Assembly: GCA_003480165.1 (NCBI GenBank)
Contig: QUIQ01000004.1
Coordinates: forward strand, 62,001-126,000
Reading direction: 5' to 3'
Origin: Firmicutes bacterium AM41-11
Lineage (GTDB): Bacteria > Bacillota_I > Bacilli_A > Erysipelotrichales > Erysipelotrichaceae
Length of the DNA stretch: 64,000 bases
A program made the position numbers and the translations under genes. The notes below the pieces were generated by a model that ran no database searches, was not told where the DNA came from, and saw only the letters and a list, made by a program, of their open reading frames with translations. Below, one piece after another: positions 52,913 to 61,385 of the stretch; within the stretch, counting starts at the first letter, position 1, and each line of letters starts with the position of its first letter.

Positions 52913-53737
52913 ATGGATGGAATATTAGTGATTAATAAACCGGCTGGTATGACCAGTCACGATGTACTCAATCGATTACGCAAGATGTATCACCAAAAGA
53001 AGTTTGGGCATACAGGGACTTTGGATCCGGATGCAACAGGGGTTCTAGTCGTTTTATGTGGTAAAGCTTGTAAGGTGCTACAATTCTTGCGCGATACCGA
53101 TAAAAAATATATTGGGCAAATAGCTTTAGGTTTTTCTACGACAACCGATGATATTTCTGGGGAAGTCCTGGAAAGAAAACCAGTGAATGAAGATTTTGAT
53201 TTTGCGGAAGTTCTGGCTTCTTTTAAAGGGGAACTGCATCAAAAAGTTCCGGCTACTTCGAATAAGAGAGTCAATGGACAAAAACTCATTGATTTACAAC
53301 GAAAGGGAAAAGAAGTACCCGATGTTTATCAAGATGTGACGATTTATGATATCCAAGCCTTGGATGATTACCGTTTTGAAGTATCTTGTTCCAGTGGAAC
53401 GTATGTACGCAGTATTTGTCGCGACTTTGCCCTGAAGACAAATAATCTTGGCTGTATGAAATCTTTACAGCGAATTCAAGTTGGGCGTTTTTCGATTGAA
53501 CAGGCACAGACCTTAGAAGACTTAGAGCATCAAGAACCGATTCTTTATCCAATCGAGATGGTATTAGATCATTTTCCAATGATTGAGTTTGAAAAAATTC
53601 AAGATGTCTATCAAGGAAAACGGATATCTTTAGATTGTGAGGCGGATATGGTTTGTATTACTGAAAATCATCATCCGGTAGCCATCTACCAAAGAGAAAA
53701 CGGATCGACTTTTCGTTCCAAAAGGGGGTTGTGGTAA
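52913..53737 (+). CDS. truB: tRNA pseudouridine-55 synthase
   Basis: Makes pseudouridine 55 in the T-loop of tRNAs. The 274-residue protein begins MDGILVINKPAGMTSHDV, exactly the family start, and has the catalytic Asp in GHTGTLDPDATGVL and the C-terminal GTYVRSICRD. There is no Shine-Dalgarno sequence before ATG 52913; an extended -10 lies 7 nt away, so the mRNA may be leaderless. The stop overlaps the ribF start by one base. Confidence 0.95.
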   Translation: MDGILVINKPAGMTSHDVLNRLRKMYHQKKFGHTGTLDPDATGVLVVLCGKACKVLQFLRDTDKKYIGQIALGFSTTTDDISGEVLERKPVNEDFDFAEVLASFKGELHQKVPATSNKRVNGQKLIDLQRKGKEVPDVYQDVTIYDIQALDDYRFEVSCSSGTYVRSICRDFALKTNNLGCMKSLQRIQVGRFSIEQAQTLEDLEHQEPILYPIEMVLDHFPMIEFEKIQDVYQGKRISLDCEADMVCITENHHPVAIYQRENGSTFRSKRGLW

Positions 53738-54711
53738 TGAAAGTAGTACGCATTGATTTCCGTGAAATACCTACATTAGAAGCTAGTGCGGCTTGTATTG
53801 GATATTTTGATGGAATGCATAAAGGCCATCAAAAACTTTTGAATTTATGCTTAAAAACAGCGAAGAAAAAACATTTAAAAAGTGCTGTTTGTACTTTTGA
53901 TCCCGATCCTTGGACGGTTTTTTATCCAGAAAAAAAGGTTCATCACTTATTTACTTTAGAAGATAAAATTCATTTTGCCCAAAAACAGGGATTTGATGCC
54001 TTTTATATATTAACTTTTACGAAGGAATTTGCATCTAATGATGTGGCATCTTTTCATGAAATTGTGAAGAAAATGCATATCGAGCATTTGATTTGTGGCT
54101 TTGATTTTCAATATGCTTGTAGGAATCAAGGCAATGTTCATACTTTGCAGCAACAATCAGATTTTGCGGTTTCGGTTGTCGAAAGTGTGAATGAAAAACA
54201 AATCAAAATTTCTTCCAGCCGGATTGAACCATTGGTTTGCCAGGGACAAGTTTTAAAGGCCAATCGTTTATTGGGTGTGGTTTATTCCATTGAAGGAACG
54301 ATTGTCAAAGGTTTTCAAAGAGGATCAAAGATTTTAGGGATTCCTACCGCAAATCTCAATGCCAATTCTGAATATATTCAACCAATGGTCGGCGTTTATG
54401 CTGGAATGGTGAGTGTAGAAGATCGTTTATATGGAGCAATGATCAATATCGGCAATAATCCGACTTTTGAGAATAAATTTCAAACGATAGAAGCAAATAT
54501 CTTTCATTTCAATGAAGATATTTATGGAAAAACGGTCCGAGTTTTCTTTTTTGATAAAATCCGGGACGAAAAGAAATTTTCTGGAGCCAAAGAATTAAAA
54601 GAGCAGTTATTAGCGGATATTGAAACGAGTAAAAAACGCTTGCAGAATCATCCTCGTTTATTGGAAAATACCGCGGAATTATGGGATAAGAAGCTCTTTA
54701 TCGATGCATAA
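53737..54711 (+). CDS. ribF: Bifunctional riboflavin kinase / FAD synthetase
   Basis: Phosphorylates riboflavin to FMN and adenylates FMN to FAD, feeding the many flavoproteins here (Bcd, Etf, Rnf, ApbE). The 324-residue product has the N-terminal adenylyltransferase with GYFDGMHKGHQ and SSSRIE, and the C-terminal kinase with GIPTANLN and NIGNNPTF. ATG 53737 overlaps the truB stop (TAATG) with GGGGGTTGTGGTA upstream; the GTG six bases earlier is less likely. truB-ribF is a conserved pair. Confidence 0.94.
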   Translation: MKVVRIDFREIPTLEASAACIGYFDGMHKGHQKLLNLCLKTAKKKHLKSAVCTFDPDPWTVFYPEKKVHHLFTLEDKIHFAQKQGFDAFYILTFTKEFASNDVASFHEIVKKMHIEHLICGFDFQYACRNQGNVHTLQQQSDFAVSVVESVNEKQIKISSSRIEPLVCQGQVLKANRLLGVVYSIEGTIVKGFQRGSKILGIPTANLNANSEYIQPMVGVYAGMVSVEDRLYGAMINIGNNPTFENKFQTIEANIFHFNEDIYGKTVRVFFFDKIRDEKKFSGAKELKEQLLADIETSKKRLQNHPRLLENTAELWDKKLFIDA

Positions 54712-54716
54712 ATTTT

Positions 54717-54725
54717 TGATATAAT
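54717..54725 (+). promoter_or_regulatory. Extended -10 promoter of the Asp23-family gene
   Basis: TG-A-TATAAT (54717-54725) with TTTATC 17 bp upstream. Start near 54732, leaving a leader with AAGGTGA. Confidence 0.7.
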
Positions 54726-54748
54726 TTAAAGGAAGTGAAGGTGAAATT

Positions 54749-55078
54749 ATGGCACAAGAATATATAACTTTTGAACCTCAAAATGAATATGGTTCCGTAC
54801 GATTAAATAAAACAGTTTTTTCTAGTATTGCAGTAAATACCATTGAAGAGGAAGAGAATGTTCAATTGGTGGAAGGAAATCGTCCATTTAAAGGCGGTGT
54901 TACAACTGTGATTGAAGAGAATCATCTTCGTCTTACGATTCCTGTAAAAGTTCACTATAAAGCGAACGTTACGGATGTTTGCGCAAAATTACAAAACAAG
55001 ATCTTTGAAAGTATTTCTTATATGACAGAATTTAAACCGGATTCAATTGAAATCCAGGTGGTTGGCTTTATCTTTTAG
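54749..55078 (+). CDS. Asp23/Gls24-family protein (YqhY-like)
   Basis: Small conserved protein of the Asp23 (DUF322) family; the B. subtilis homologue YqhY lies beside nusB and affects acetyl-CoA carboxylase/lipid homeostasis. The 109-residue product starts MAQEYITFEPQNEYGSVRLN and has the family strand pattern with VEGNRPFKGGVTTVIEEN and the LTIPVKVHYKANVTDVCAKL region. The family function is not well defined. It has its own promoter and terminator, and the nusB operon follows as in Bacillus. Confidence 0.85.
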   Translation: MAQEYITFEPQNEYGSVRLNKTVFSSIAVNTIEEEENVQLVEGNRPFKGGVTTVIEENHLRLTIPVKVHYKANVTDVCAKLQNKIFESISYMTEFKPDSIEIQVVGFIF

Positions 55079-55104
55079 GAAATCTTTCAAGGTTTCCTTT
55101 TTTT
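55077..55104 (+). terminator. Terminator after the Asp23-family gene
   Basis: An 8-bp stem AGGAAATC/GGTTTCCT (one T-G pair) with a TTTCAA loop and T-run, overlapping the stop codon. Confidence 0.85.
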
Positions 55105-55119
55105 AAAAGGAGGGATTGG

Positions 55120-56019
55120 ATGAGCGTTTCTTTTGATGATTTTCTAGTTGTAGGAATTTCGAGTCGAGCTTTATTTAATCTGGAACTCGCAAATCAAATC
55201 TTTGAAAAAGAAGGACTGGATGCGTATCGGGATTATCAACTGGCTCATGAAGAAGAGGTCCTGGAACCAGGCCCTGGCTTTTCTTTGGTGAAGAAGCTTT
55301 TAGATTTAAATCAAACCTTAGGTAAAAAAGCGGTGGAAGTGATTGTCATGTCACGTAATTCGGCAGAAACTTCTCTGCGAATCATCCATTCTCTTGATCA
55401 TTATCAATTGGATATTGGGCGTATGGTTATGAGTGGCGGACAGAGTATTTCGCGTTACTTAAAGGCTTTCGGTGTGGATCTTTTTCTTTCGGTGAATGAA
55501 GAAGATGTGGCCAATGCCATTAATGATGGCTTTCCAGCTGGTTTGATTTATACGCATGAATCGTATCCTTTTGTCCCGGATCACCAGATTCGTATTGCTT
55601 TTGATGCAGATGCAGTTCTTTTCTCAGCGGATTCTGAGAAAATCTACAAACAATCTGGTTTGGATGCATTTGTAGAAAACGAAGTCTTAAAACAGGATGA
55701 AGTTATGCAACAAGGACCAATGGCCCATTTTTTGTTTCGCTTATCCAAGCTTCAAGCTTTATCGAAAGATCATGAATGTATCCGTACCGCAATTGTGACG
55801 GCACGAGATCGCAATGCGGGAATTCGTGTTATCAAAACATTAAGAGCATGGAAAATTGATATTGATGAAGTTTTCTTTTTACAAGGTGCCAATAAAGCGG
55901 AAGTCTTAGCTTGTTTTGGCGCAGATATTTTCTTTGATGATCAAGATGTACATGCCAAACCTGCTAGTCAGGTTGTACCTAGTGCAAGAGTTTTATATAA
56001 AAGTGAGGGAAATGAATGA
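55120..56019 (+). CDS. Cytosolic 5'-nucleotidase family protein
   Basis: HAD-like 5'-nucleotidase of the family that includes cN-I; expected to dephosphorylate nucleoside monophosphates. The 299-residue protein begins FLVVGISSRALFNLE, the family N-terminus, and contains IVMSRNSAETSLRI, MSGGQSISRYLKAF, the second nucleotidase-like segment RIAFDADAVLFSADSE, TARDRNAGIRVI and FFDDQDVHA. AGGAGGGATTGG precedes the ATG. It overlaps nusB by 4 nt and opens a long operon. Substrate preference cannot be read from the sequence. Confidence 0.85.
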   Translation: MSVSFDDFLVVGISSRALFNLELANQIFEKEGLDAYRDYQLAHEEEVLEPGPGFSLVKKLLDLNQTLGKKAVEVIVMSRNSAETSLRIIHSLDHYQLDIGRMVMSGGQSISRYLKAFGVDLFLSVNEEDVANAINDGFPAGLIYTHESYPFVPDHQIRIAFDADAVLFSADSEKIYKQSGLDAFVENEVLKQDEVMQQGPMAHFLFRLSKLQALSKDHECIRTAIVTARDRNAGIRVIKTLRAWKIDIDEVFFLQGANKAEVLACFGADIFFDDQDVHAKPASQVVPSARVLYKSEGNE

Positions 56020-56393
56020 ACAGACATCAACAACGAGAAGTAGCTATCAATAGCTTATATCAACATCTATTATTAAATAAGGACATCCGGAAATGCGTCT
56101 TTGATGCAATGCATGGATCGAATGAAATCGATGGATACCTTTATAGTATTACGATTGGTACAGCGGAAAATAAATATCCGTATATCCAAAAGATTAATGA
56201 CTTGCTGCGGAAGGATTGGGATTTTAATCGTTTAAGTGTTTTGGAACAAGCCATCCTTTTGATGGGTTGTCAAGAAATTCTTGTCAATGAAACACCAAAG
56301 TCTGTTGTCATTGATGAAGCTGTTCGCTTAGCAAAAAAATACTGTGATGATGATTCTTATAAATTGATTAATGGGGTCTTGGATCAACTATGA
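56016..56393 (+). CDS. nusB: Transcription antitermination factor NusB
   Basis: Binds boxA RNA together with S10 (NusE) to promote antitermination of rRNA operons. The 125-residue all-helical protein has the family start RHQQREVAINSLYQ and the segments LSVLEQAILLMG and VVIDEAVRLAKKYCDDDSYKLING. The ATG overlaps the nucleotidase stop (ATGA) and the end overlaps xseA by 4 nt. Confidence 0.93.
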   Translation: MNRHQQREVAINSLYQHLLLNKDIRKCVFDAMHGSNEIDGYLYSITIGTAENKYPYIQKINDLLRKDWDFNRLSVLEQAILLMGCQEILVNETPKSVVIDEAVRLAKKYCDDDSYKLINGVLDQL

Positions 56394-57799
56394 GTAAAGA
56401 GATGATTTTTCCTGTTTCGCGAATTGTGTATCGTATTAAAGAAATCATCGAAGATACGGTTCGTTTAGATAGCTTATGGATTCAAGGAGAAATCTCTAAT
56501 TTAAAAAAGCATCGTAGTGGCACTTATTACTTTTCTATTAAAGATGATAAAGCAGCGATGAGTTGTGTGATGTTTTCTTCTTATGTCAAACACCTTAAGT
56601 TTGATTTAGAAGAAGGCATGAAGGTTTTAATTTCTGCAAGTGCATCGGTTTATCCGGAACGAGGAAGCTTACAGTTGTATGTTAAACAAGTCCGACCGGA
56701 TGGAATTGGTGCTTTGTATTTGGAATTGGAACAAAGAAAACAACGCTTATTGAAAGAAGGTTATTTTGACCCAGCTCATAAATTACATAAGCCGAGTTAT
56801 ATTGGAAATGTTGGTGTAATTACGGCTAAAGAAGGGGCTGCTTTACAAGATGTATTATCTACGATTCGCATGCGTTGGCCGATGATGCAAATTACGCTTT
56901 ATCCAGCTTTAGTACAAGGCAATCAGGCGGCCCAATCAATCATCGCACAATTAGCCAAAGCAGATTGTGCAGGGCATGATGCGATTTTAATTGTGCGTGG
57001 TGGCGGAAGCTTTGAAGACTTGTTCTGTTTTAACGATGAGGCATTGATTCATGCAGTATATGCATGTAAGACTTATACGATTTGTGGTGTGGGTCATAAA
57101 ACGGATACTACTTTAATTGATTTTGTTGCCGATATGTCTTGTCCAACGCCTACTGCAGCAGCGCAATTTGCCAGTTTGGATCAAAGGGAAGTGCTACAAA
57201 AATTGGCACAATCCCAACAATATATGTCACAGCGAATGGAACAAATTCTTGCGCTGAAACAACAACAATTATCTACGCTATTATCTAACCCATATATGAA
57301 GGATCCAAAATCCTGGGTTTTTCAAAAGCGTTTATTGTTGGATTCCTATCTTCAATCGATGGATCAAACCAAAGATGCGCTCTTATCTAAATCGGCCGAT
57401 TTAGAGTATAAGAAGTCGCTTATCTTGCAATCGGTTCAACATCTCTGTGATAAAAAAGGGGGAGAACTTACTTCCATAAAACGTCAACTTATTCCTTTGA
57501 TGCAGAGAATCGATGGACAAAATCAGCAGACTTATATACAAGTAAACCAGAATTTCATGCAGGCGATGCAACAGTATAGGGAACTTAACCGCCAAGCATG
57601 TGCAAAATATATTTCCTTATTAGATGCTTACAGCCCTTTAAAGACGATGCAAAGAGGGTATTCCATTACGACTTGTCAGAATACTTTAGTGCGTTCGATT
57701 GATGGGGTTTCGAAAGATATGATTCTATATACCCAAGTGGGGGATGGAACGATTGAATCTAAAGTTATAGATAAAAGGAGGATGAAAGATGCCAAATAA
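56390..57799 (+). CDS. xseA: Exodeoxyribonuclease VII large subunit
   Basis: Catalytic subunit of exonuclease VII, which degrades single-stranded DNA from both ends. The 469-residue product has the N-terminal OB-fold (IQGEISNLKKHRSGTYYFS), the catalytic core with GGGSFEDLFCFNDE and GVGHKTDTTLIDFVAD..PTPTAAAQ, and a long coiled C-terminal part ending in QRGYSIT. Overlaps xseB by 11 nt, as expected for coupled subunits. Confidence 0.94.
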   Translation: MSKEMIFPVSRIVYRIKEIIEDTVRLDSLWIQGEISNLKKHRSGTYYFSIKDDKAAMSCVMFSSYVKHLKFDLEEGMKVLISASASVYPERGSLQLYVKQVRPDGIGALYLELEQRKQRLLKEGYFDPAHKLHKPSYIGNVGVITAKEGAALQDVLSTIRMRWPMMQITLYPALVQGNQAAQSIIAQLAKADCAGHDAILIVRGGGSFEDLFCFNDEALIHAVYACKTYTICGVGHKTDTTLIDFVADMSCPTPTAAAQFASLDQREVLQKLAQSQQYMSQRMEQILALKQQQLSTLLSNPYMKDPKSWVFQKRLLLDSYLQSMDQTKDALLSKSADLEYKKSLILQSVQHLCDKKGGELTSIKRQLIPLMQRIDGQNQQTYIQVNQNFMQAMQQYRELNRQACAKYISLLDAYSPLKTMQRGYSITTCQNTLVRSIDGVSKDMILYTQVGDGTIESKVIDKRRMKDAK

Positions 57800-58004
57800 G
57801 AAATTAAAATTTCAAGAAGCGATGACGCGCTTAGATGAAATTGTGACAAAACTTTCTTCCAATGATTTAGATTTAGAAGAAGCGATGGACTTATTTACGG
57901 AAGGTTTAAAGCTTTCTACACAATGTGAAAAACAATTAAAAGAATTTGAAACAAAAATTGAGGCGATTACGCATCAGGAGGCACAAGATGGAACTGCTGA
58001 ATGA
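57789..58004 (+). CDS. xseB: Exodeoxyribonuclease VII small subunit
   Basis: Small helical-hairpin subunit that binds XseA in many copies. The 71-residue product has the family pattern FQEAMTRLDEIVTKLSS and LEEAMDLFTEGLKL. AAAGGAGGATGAAAG gives the ribosome site within xseA. It overlaps ispA by 17 nt. Confidence 0.93.
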   Translation: MPNKKLKFQEAMTRLDEIVTKLSSNDLDLEEAMDLFTEGLKLSTQCEKQLKEFETKIEAITHQEAQDGTAE

Positions 58005-58836
58005 ATTTGAAACATACTTAAAGGAAAAAGTTACGCAAGGTCATAATTCCAAAGTAAAAGATGCGATGGCATATTCTTTGTTGCAAGGAGGAAAGCGAAT
58101 TCGTCCGCAACTCTTGTTTGCGACTTTGATGGCGTATGGTCTTGATCCAAAAGTTGGTTTTCCTTGTGCAGCAGCTATTGAAATGATTCATACTTACTCT
58201 TTGATTCATGATGATTTGCCTGCTATGGATGATGATGACTTACGGCGTGGAAAACCAAGCTGCCATAAGGCATATGGGGAAGCTTTTGCGATTTTAGCAG
58301 GAGATGGTCTTCTAACGCGTGCTTTTGATGTAGTTTTGGAGAGTGATGCTTCAAGTGATCAAAAAGTGCAATTGGTTCACTTATTAAGTGATTATGCGGG
58401 TGTTTATGGCATGGTCTATGGCCAGGAATTAGATTTGTTGGCAGAAGATGATACTGCTATGACGATTGATAAAGTCTTTGCGATTGATGCTTATAAGACA
58501 GCTAAGCTTTTAACGCTTCCTTTATTGTGTGGTGCAACTCTTGCGGATAAAGAAAAAGATTATCCTCATTGGGAAAAGATTGGCTATGATTTAGGAATTC
58601 AATTTCAAATTCAAGATGATATTTTAGATCAAACACAATCCAGTCAAGCTCTGGGTAAATCAACGAGTGATCAAGAAAATCATAAACAAACCTTTGTTTC
58701 TCTATTGGGTTTAGAAAAGGCTAAAGCTGAAGTCGTTCGTTTTGAAAAGGAAATTCAATCCGAGTTACAATATTTCCAAGGAGATACTTCGTATCTCAAA
58801 TCGCTGATTCGTTTTATGGTTTATCGTACGTATTGA
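57988..58836 (+). CDS. ispA: Polyprenyl (farnesyl/geranyl) diphosphate synthase
   Basis: Condenses IPP with allylic diphosphates to farnesyl or geranylgeranyl diphosphate. The 282-residue protein has the first Asp-rich motif in HDDLPAMDDDDLRRG, GGKRIRPQL before it, and the second motif QIQDDILD. ATG 57988 follows CAGGAGGCACAAG; an earlier in-frame start lies within xseB. Position between xseB and dxs is conserved. The last bases contain a 4-nt overlap with a dxs-frame ATG, but the preferred dxs start lies 14 bp downstream. Confidence 0.93.
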   Translation: MELLNEFETYLKEKVTQGHNSKVKDAMAYSLLQGGKRIRPQLLFATLMAYGLDPKVGFPCAAAIEMIHTYSLIHDDLPAMDDDDLRRGKPSCHKAYGEAFAILAGDGLLTRAFDVVLESDASSDQKVQLVHLLSDYAGVYGMVYGQELDLLAEDDTAMTIDKVFAIDAYKTAKLLTLPLLCGATLADKEKDYPHWEKIGYDLGIQFQIQDDILDQTQSSQALGKSTSDQENHKQTFVSLLGLEKAKAEVVRFEKEIQSELQYFQGDTSYLKSLIRFMVYRTY

Positions 58837-58850
58837 AAAGAGGGATAATT

Positions 58851-60674
58851 ATGCGTTTATACGACCTTGAGTCTCCGGAACAGATTCAATATTTATCATT
58901 GGATCAACTCAAAGAACTTTGTGATGACATTCGTTATTTTTTAATCGATTCACTTTCGAAAACGGGAGGCCAATTGGCAAGTAATTTAAGTATTGTAGAT
59001 GCAACGGTTGCGATGCATTACGTTTTTCATGTGCCACAAGATCGTGTTTTATTTGATGTAGGATATCAGTGTTTAACGCATAAAATCCTTACGGGACAGT
59101 CAACGCGTTTTGCGACATTAAATCGTTTTGAAGGCCTTGATCCTTATTGTGATCCGCATACGAGTCGTTTTGATACTTGGAAAGCTACGCATGCAGGACA
59201 GTCTCTTTCGATTGCCAGTGGTCTAGCCAGTGCTAGAGATTTATCGAATGAAACGTATCAAGTTCTTTGTGTGATTGGCGATGAAGCCCTTCATGCTGGT
59301 GCAAGTTTAGAAGCCCTGGAGCGCATTGGAGAAAGGAAACAGAAAGTTATTTTGATTTATAATGATAATCAATACTCTGATGCACAGAATCATCATTTAC
59401 AACAAGCGCTCTCTAATTTACGTTCGACAAAATTGTTCCGTCAAGCAGGTAATGGAATGAAGTCCAGTCTGGCTTCGAATCGTTTAGGTAAATCGGTTTT
59501 GCATACGTTTGGTTCGGTAAAAGATTCAATTAAAGAATCGGTCTCCAAACAGTCTTTATTTGATGTTTTGAATTTTCATACAATTGGTCCGATTGATGGA
59601 CATAATTTAGAAGATTTAATAGCTGCCTTCCAACATGCCAAAGAATGCGAAGGACCGGTTGTCGTTCACCTTCATACGCAAAAAGGTTATGGTTCACGCT
59701 TTGCGGATCAACAAGCAGATTGGAATCCCCTTGTTCCTTTTAACAAAGAGACTGGTAAACCACTGTTCTTATTACCTAAGTCGCAAATTACTTGGTCTGA
59801 ATATGTTGAAATGCTTTTAATTGAGCAGGCAAAAGATGATGGGAAGCTGGTCGTAATTAGTTCTAAACAATCGAGTTTTAAACACTTTGCGCATTGTTAT
59901 CCAAAGCGGACTTTTATCTTTCCTTGCTCGGACCAGCATTGCATAAGTTTTGCGTGTGGCTTCGCTGCTGAGGGCTATCATCCTTTTGTTGCGATGCCAA
60001 GTGCTTATATTTTAAAGAGCTTAGATGCCATTCAAGCCAATCTGGCTTATATGAACTTGCCTATTGTTTTAGGTATTTCGGATATTGGTTTAAATGGGCA
60101 GGCAGGTTCCATCTTCCATGGAATCGATGATTTGCTACATCTAGAGACAATTCCTAATTTAGTTTTGGCAACTGCGAAAGATGCTAAGGAATTTAAGGAT
60201 TTATTCTATACAGCTTTTCAATCTAATCAGCCATTTGTCTTGCGTTATCCAAATCAAAGTACTTCTTTTGATTTAGAGAGTGAGGCAAATATAATTGAAC
60301 TTGGATCTTGGTCCCAGTTCCAAATTGGCATGCAGCCAAAGTCGATTGTTTTCTGTTATGGTGATACAGTTGATCGCTTACTGGCAAAGGCAAAAGAAAA
60401 TAATTTAGAGATGATCATTGTTAACGCACGTTTCTTTAAACCAATCGATACAAAGATCTTACGCGAATTGTTTGCCTTGCATCTACCGATTCATATTTGT
60501 GAAACCGACCGCAGGGGTTCTTTAGCCAGGGCCATTGAAGCGGAATTATCGCATTGTTCTGTTTTAGGTATTGATGACCATTTTGTTGGCCAGGGATCGG
60601 TGCGGACTTTGCGAATTTGTGAACATATTTCGATAGAGAGTTTTCTTGAGGATATATTGAGTGATGCAGACTAG
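58851..60674 (+). CDS. dxs: DXS homologue with altered catalytic residues
   Basis: Homologue of 1-deoxy-D-xylulose-5-phosphate synthase (pyruvate + glyceraldehyde-3-P, TPP-dependent). The 607-residue length and gene position (after ispA) fit DXS. Key sites differ, aligned to E. coli: His49 is Tyr72 (FDVGYQ), the TPP GDG motif is GDE (143-145), Glu370 is Asp361 (CSDQHC), Arg398 is Ile412 (DIGLNG) and His431 is Phe422 (GSIFHG). NDN (171-173) and the His of VHLHTQKG remain. It is either inactive for DXP synthesis or has another reaction. Start at 58851 after AGAGGGATAATT. Confidence 0.82.
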   Translation: MRLYDLESPEQIQYLSLDQLKELCDDIRYFLIDSLSKTGGQLASNLSIVDATVAMHYVFHVPQDRVLFDVGYQCLTHKILTGQSTRFATLNRFEGLDPYCDPHTSRFDTWKATHAGQSLSIASGLASARDLSNETYQVLCVIGDEALHAGASLEALERIGERKQKVILIYNDNQYSDAQNHHLQQALSNLRSTKLFRQAGNGMKSSLASNRLGKSVLHTFGSVKDSIKESVSKQSLFDVLNFHTIGPIDGHNLEDLIAAFQHAKECEGPVVVHLHTQKGYGSRFADQQADWNPLVPFNKETGKPLFLLPKSQITWSEYVEMLLIEQAKDDGKLVVISSKQSSFKHFAHCYPKRTFIFPCSDQHCISFACGFAAEGYHPFVAMPSAYILKSLDAIQANLAYMNLPIVLGISDIGLNGQAGSIFHGIDDLLHLETIPNLVLATAKDAKEFKDLFYTAFQSNQPFVLRYPNQSTSFDLESEANIIELGSWSQFQIGMQPKSIVFCYGDTVDRLLAKAKENNLEMIIVNARFFKPIDTKILRELFALHLPIHICETDRRGSLARAIEAELSHCSVLGIDDHFVGQGSVRTLRICEHISIESFLEDILSDAD

Positions 60675-61377
60675 ATTAGATAAATATTGTAGTTCTTTGT
60701 GTGAGTCTCGTACCAAAGCACAAGATTTAATAAAAAAAGGGAATGTTAAGGTTAATGGTGTTGTGATAAAAAAAGCCAGTACACTTTTAGAACCGGAAGA
60801 TAGAGTGGAGATTGTACAGGATGACCCTTATGTTTCTAGAGCGGCTTATAAGTTATTAGGTGCGGTAGAAAACTATGCAATCAACTTAAAAGAAAAAACG
60901 GTTTTAGATGTAGGGGCGAGCACTGGTGGTTTTACCGATGTTTGTTTACAACATGGGGCCAAAAAAGTCTATGCACTTGATGTAGGACATTTACAACTTG
61001 CTAAACGACTAGACCAAGATAGTCGTGTTATCAAAATGGAAGGGCGAAATGCTCGCTATATGGAAGCAGACTGGTTTGATACAAAGATTGATTTTCTTTG
61101 TATGGATGTAAGCTTTATTCAAGCCAAAACGATTTTAGACCGTGTCTTTGAAGTTTTAACGATTGATTCGATGGTTATTCTAATTAAGCCGCAATTTGAA
61201 TGTGGTCCTTCCTTTTTAAATAAACAAGGCATTTTAAAAGATAAAAAACTGGCGAAAAAAATTGTGAATCAATATGTTCAATATTTATTGGTTCATTATC
61301 CGAAAGTTGACTGGATGCCTAGTCCCATACAAGGACGTCATGGTAACCAAGAATTTGTGCTATATGCTAGAAAGTGA
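60664..61377 (+). CDS. tlyA: TlyA-family rRNA methyltransferase/hemolysin-like protein
   Basis: 2'-O-methyltransferase of 16S and 23S rRNA in the mycobacterial prototype; called hemolysin A in older annotation. The 237-residue protein has an N-terminal S4 domain (1-60, RLDKYCSSLCESRTKAQDLI) and an FtsJ-like methyltransferase with SAM motif LDVGASTGGFTDV and DVSFIQ. ATG 60664 or GTG 60661; both overlap the dxs-like gene. Between dxs and recN, as in Bacillus, but the argR gene often found there is absent. Confidence 0.9.
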   Translation: MQTRLDKYCSSLCESRTKAQDLIKKGNVKVNGVVIKKASTLLEPEDRVEIVQDDPYVSRAAYKLLGAVENYAINLKEKTVLDVGASTGGFTDVCLQHGAKKVYALDVGHLQLAKRLDQDSRVIKMEGRNARYMEADWFDTKIDFLCMDVSFIQAKTILDRVFEVLTIDSMVILIKPQFECGPSFLNKQGILKDKKLAKKIVNQYVQYLLVHYPKVDWMPSPIQGRHGNQEFVLYARK

Positions 61378-61385
61378 GAAATTTC

